A stretch of DNA of 64,000 nt. It comes from Candidatus Flexifilum affinis (GTDB lineage Bacteria > Chloroflexota > Anaerolineae > Aggregatilineales > Phototrophicaceae). Location: contig JADJPJ010000022.1 of assembly GCA_016713325.1 (NCBI GenBank), positions 62,001 to 126,000 of the forward strand, given 5' to 3'. Shown here piece by piece: positions 63,957-64,000 of this stretch (its first letter is position 1; each line of letters begins with the position of its first letter). The notes under the pieces were generated by a model. That model saw nothing but the letters and a program-made list of their open reading frames with translations, made no database searches and was not told the DNA's origin. The translations under genes were made by a program, and so were the position numbers.

Positions 63957-64000
63957 CATTGGCCTGTCCCACGCCCATTCGTATGGTTGTCGGGGCGGAC

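Overview
The window looks like a chromosome segment of a Chloroflexota bacterium, probably an Anaerolineae-type lineage. This is inferred from high GC, several SARP/BTAD- or TPR-type regulators, very long secreted beta-helix proteins with dockerin-like tails, single-domain CUT2 ATPases, and intergenic DNA crowded with short palindromes. No rRNA, tRNA or CRISPR array was recognised. At least ten loci carry apparent single-base indels, many in pairs that cancel out. The assembly probably contains residual indel errors, so most broken genes here may be intact in the cell.

Layout. 1-6.2 kb: the end of a TPR protein, a small convergent ORF, clpB, and a secreted alpha/beta hydrolase. 6.4-12.7 kb: a giant secreted beta-helix/Calx-beta/dockerin-like protein. 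12.8-23.6 kb: two back-to-back sugar loci. One is a leftward CUT2-type ABC transporter whose binding-protein gene is tandemly duplicated. The other is a rightward GH65 disaccharide phosphorylase with a CUT1-type ABC transporter, behind a clear promoter and two identical LacI-type operators. 23.6-31.3 kb: an accessory stretch with repeats, two IS copies with target duplications, broken membrane or secreted proteins, a CHASE4-like histidine kinase and a MITE-like element.

31.3-38 kb: M3 peptidase, dnaN with its terminator, and a strong candidate replication origin (a cluster of TTNTGAACA boxes and a DnaA-trio-like run). Two orphan histidine kinases and a metallo-beta-lactamase-fold hydrolase follow. 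38-47.5 kb: O-antigen ligase-like protein, BTAD regulator with a degenerate NTPase segment, selA, M24 peptidase, another orphan kinase and small secreted or membrane proteins. 47.6-56.4 kb: a second beta-helix/dockerin-like protein, dienelactone hydrolase, S1-domain protein and clpC. 56.6-63.2 kb: a hydrolase/AraC pair, then a tight four-gene leftward cluster (APH-like kinase, DUF4062 protein, unknown protein, isochorismatase-like hydrolase). The cluster is the best candidate for an undescribed multi-gene system. The window ends in an array of about seven 98-bp tandem repeats.

The main biological themes are sugar import with phosphorolysis, protein quality control (ClpB, ClpC), signal sensing by kinases without linked response regulators, and cell-surface proteins sharing one architecture.
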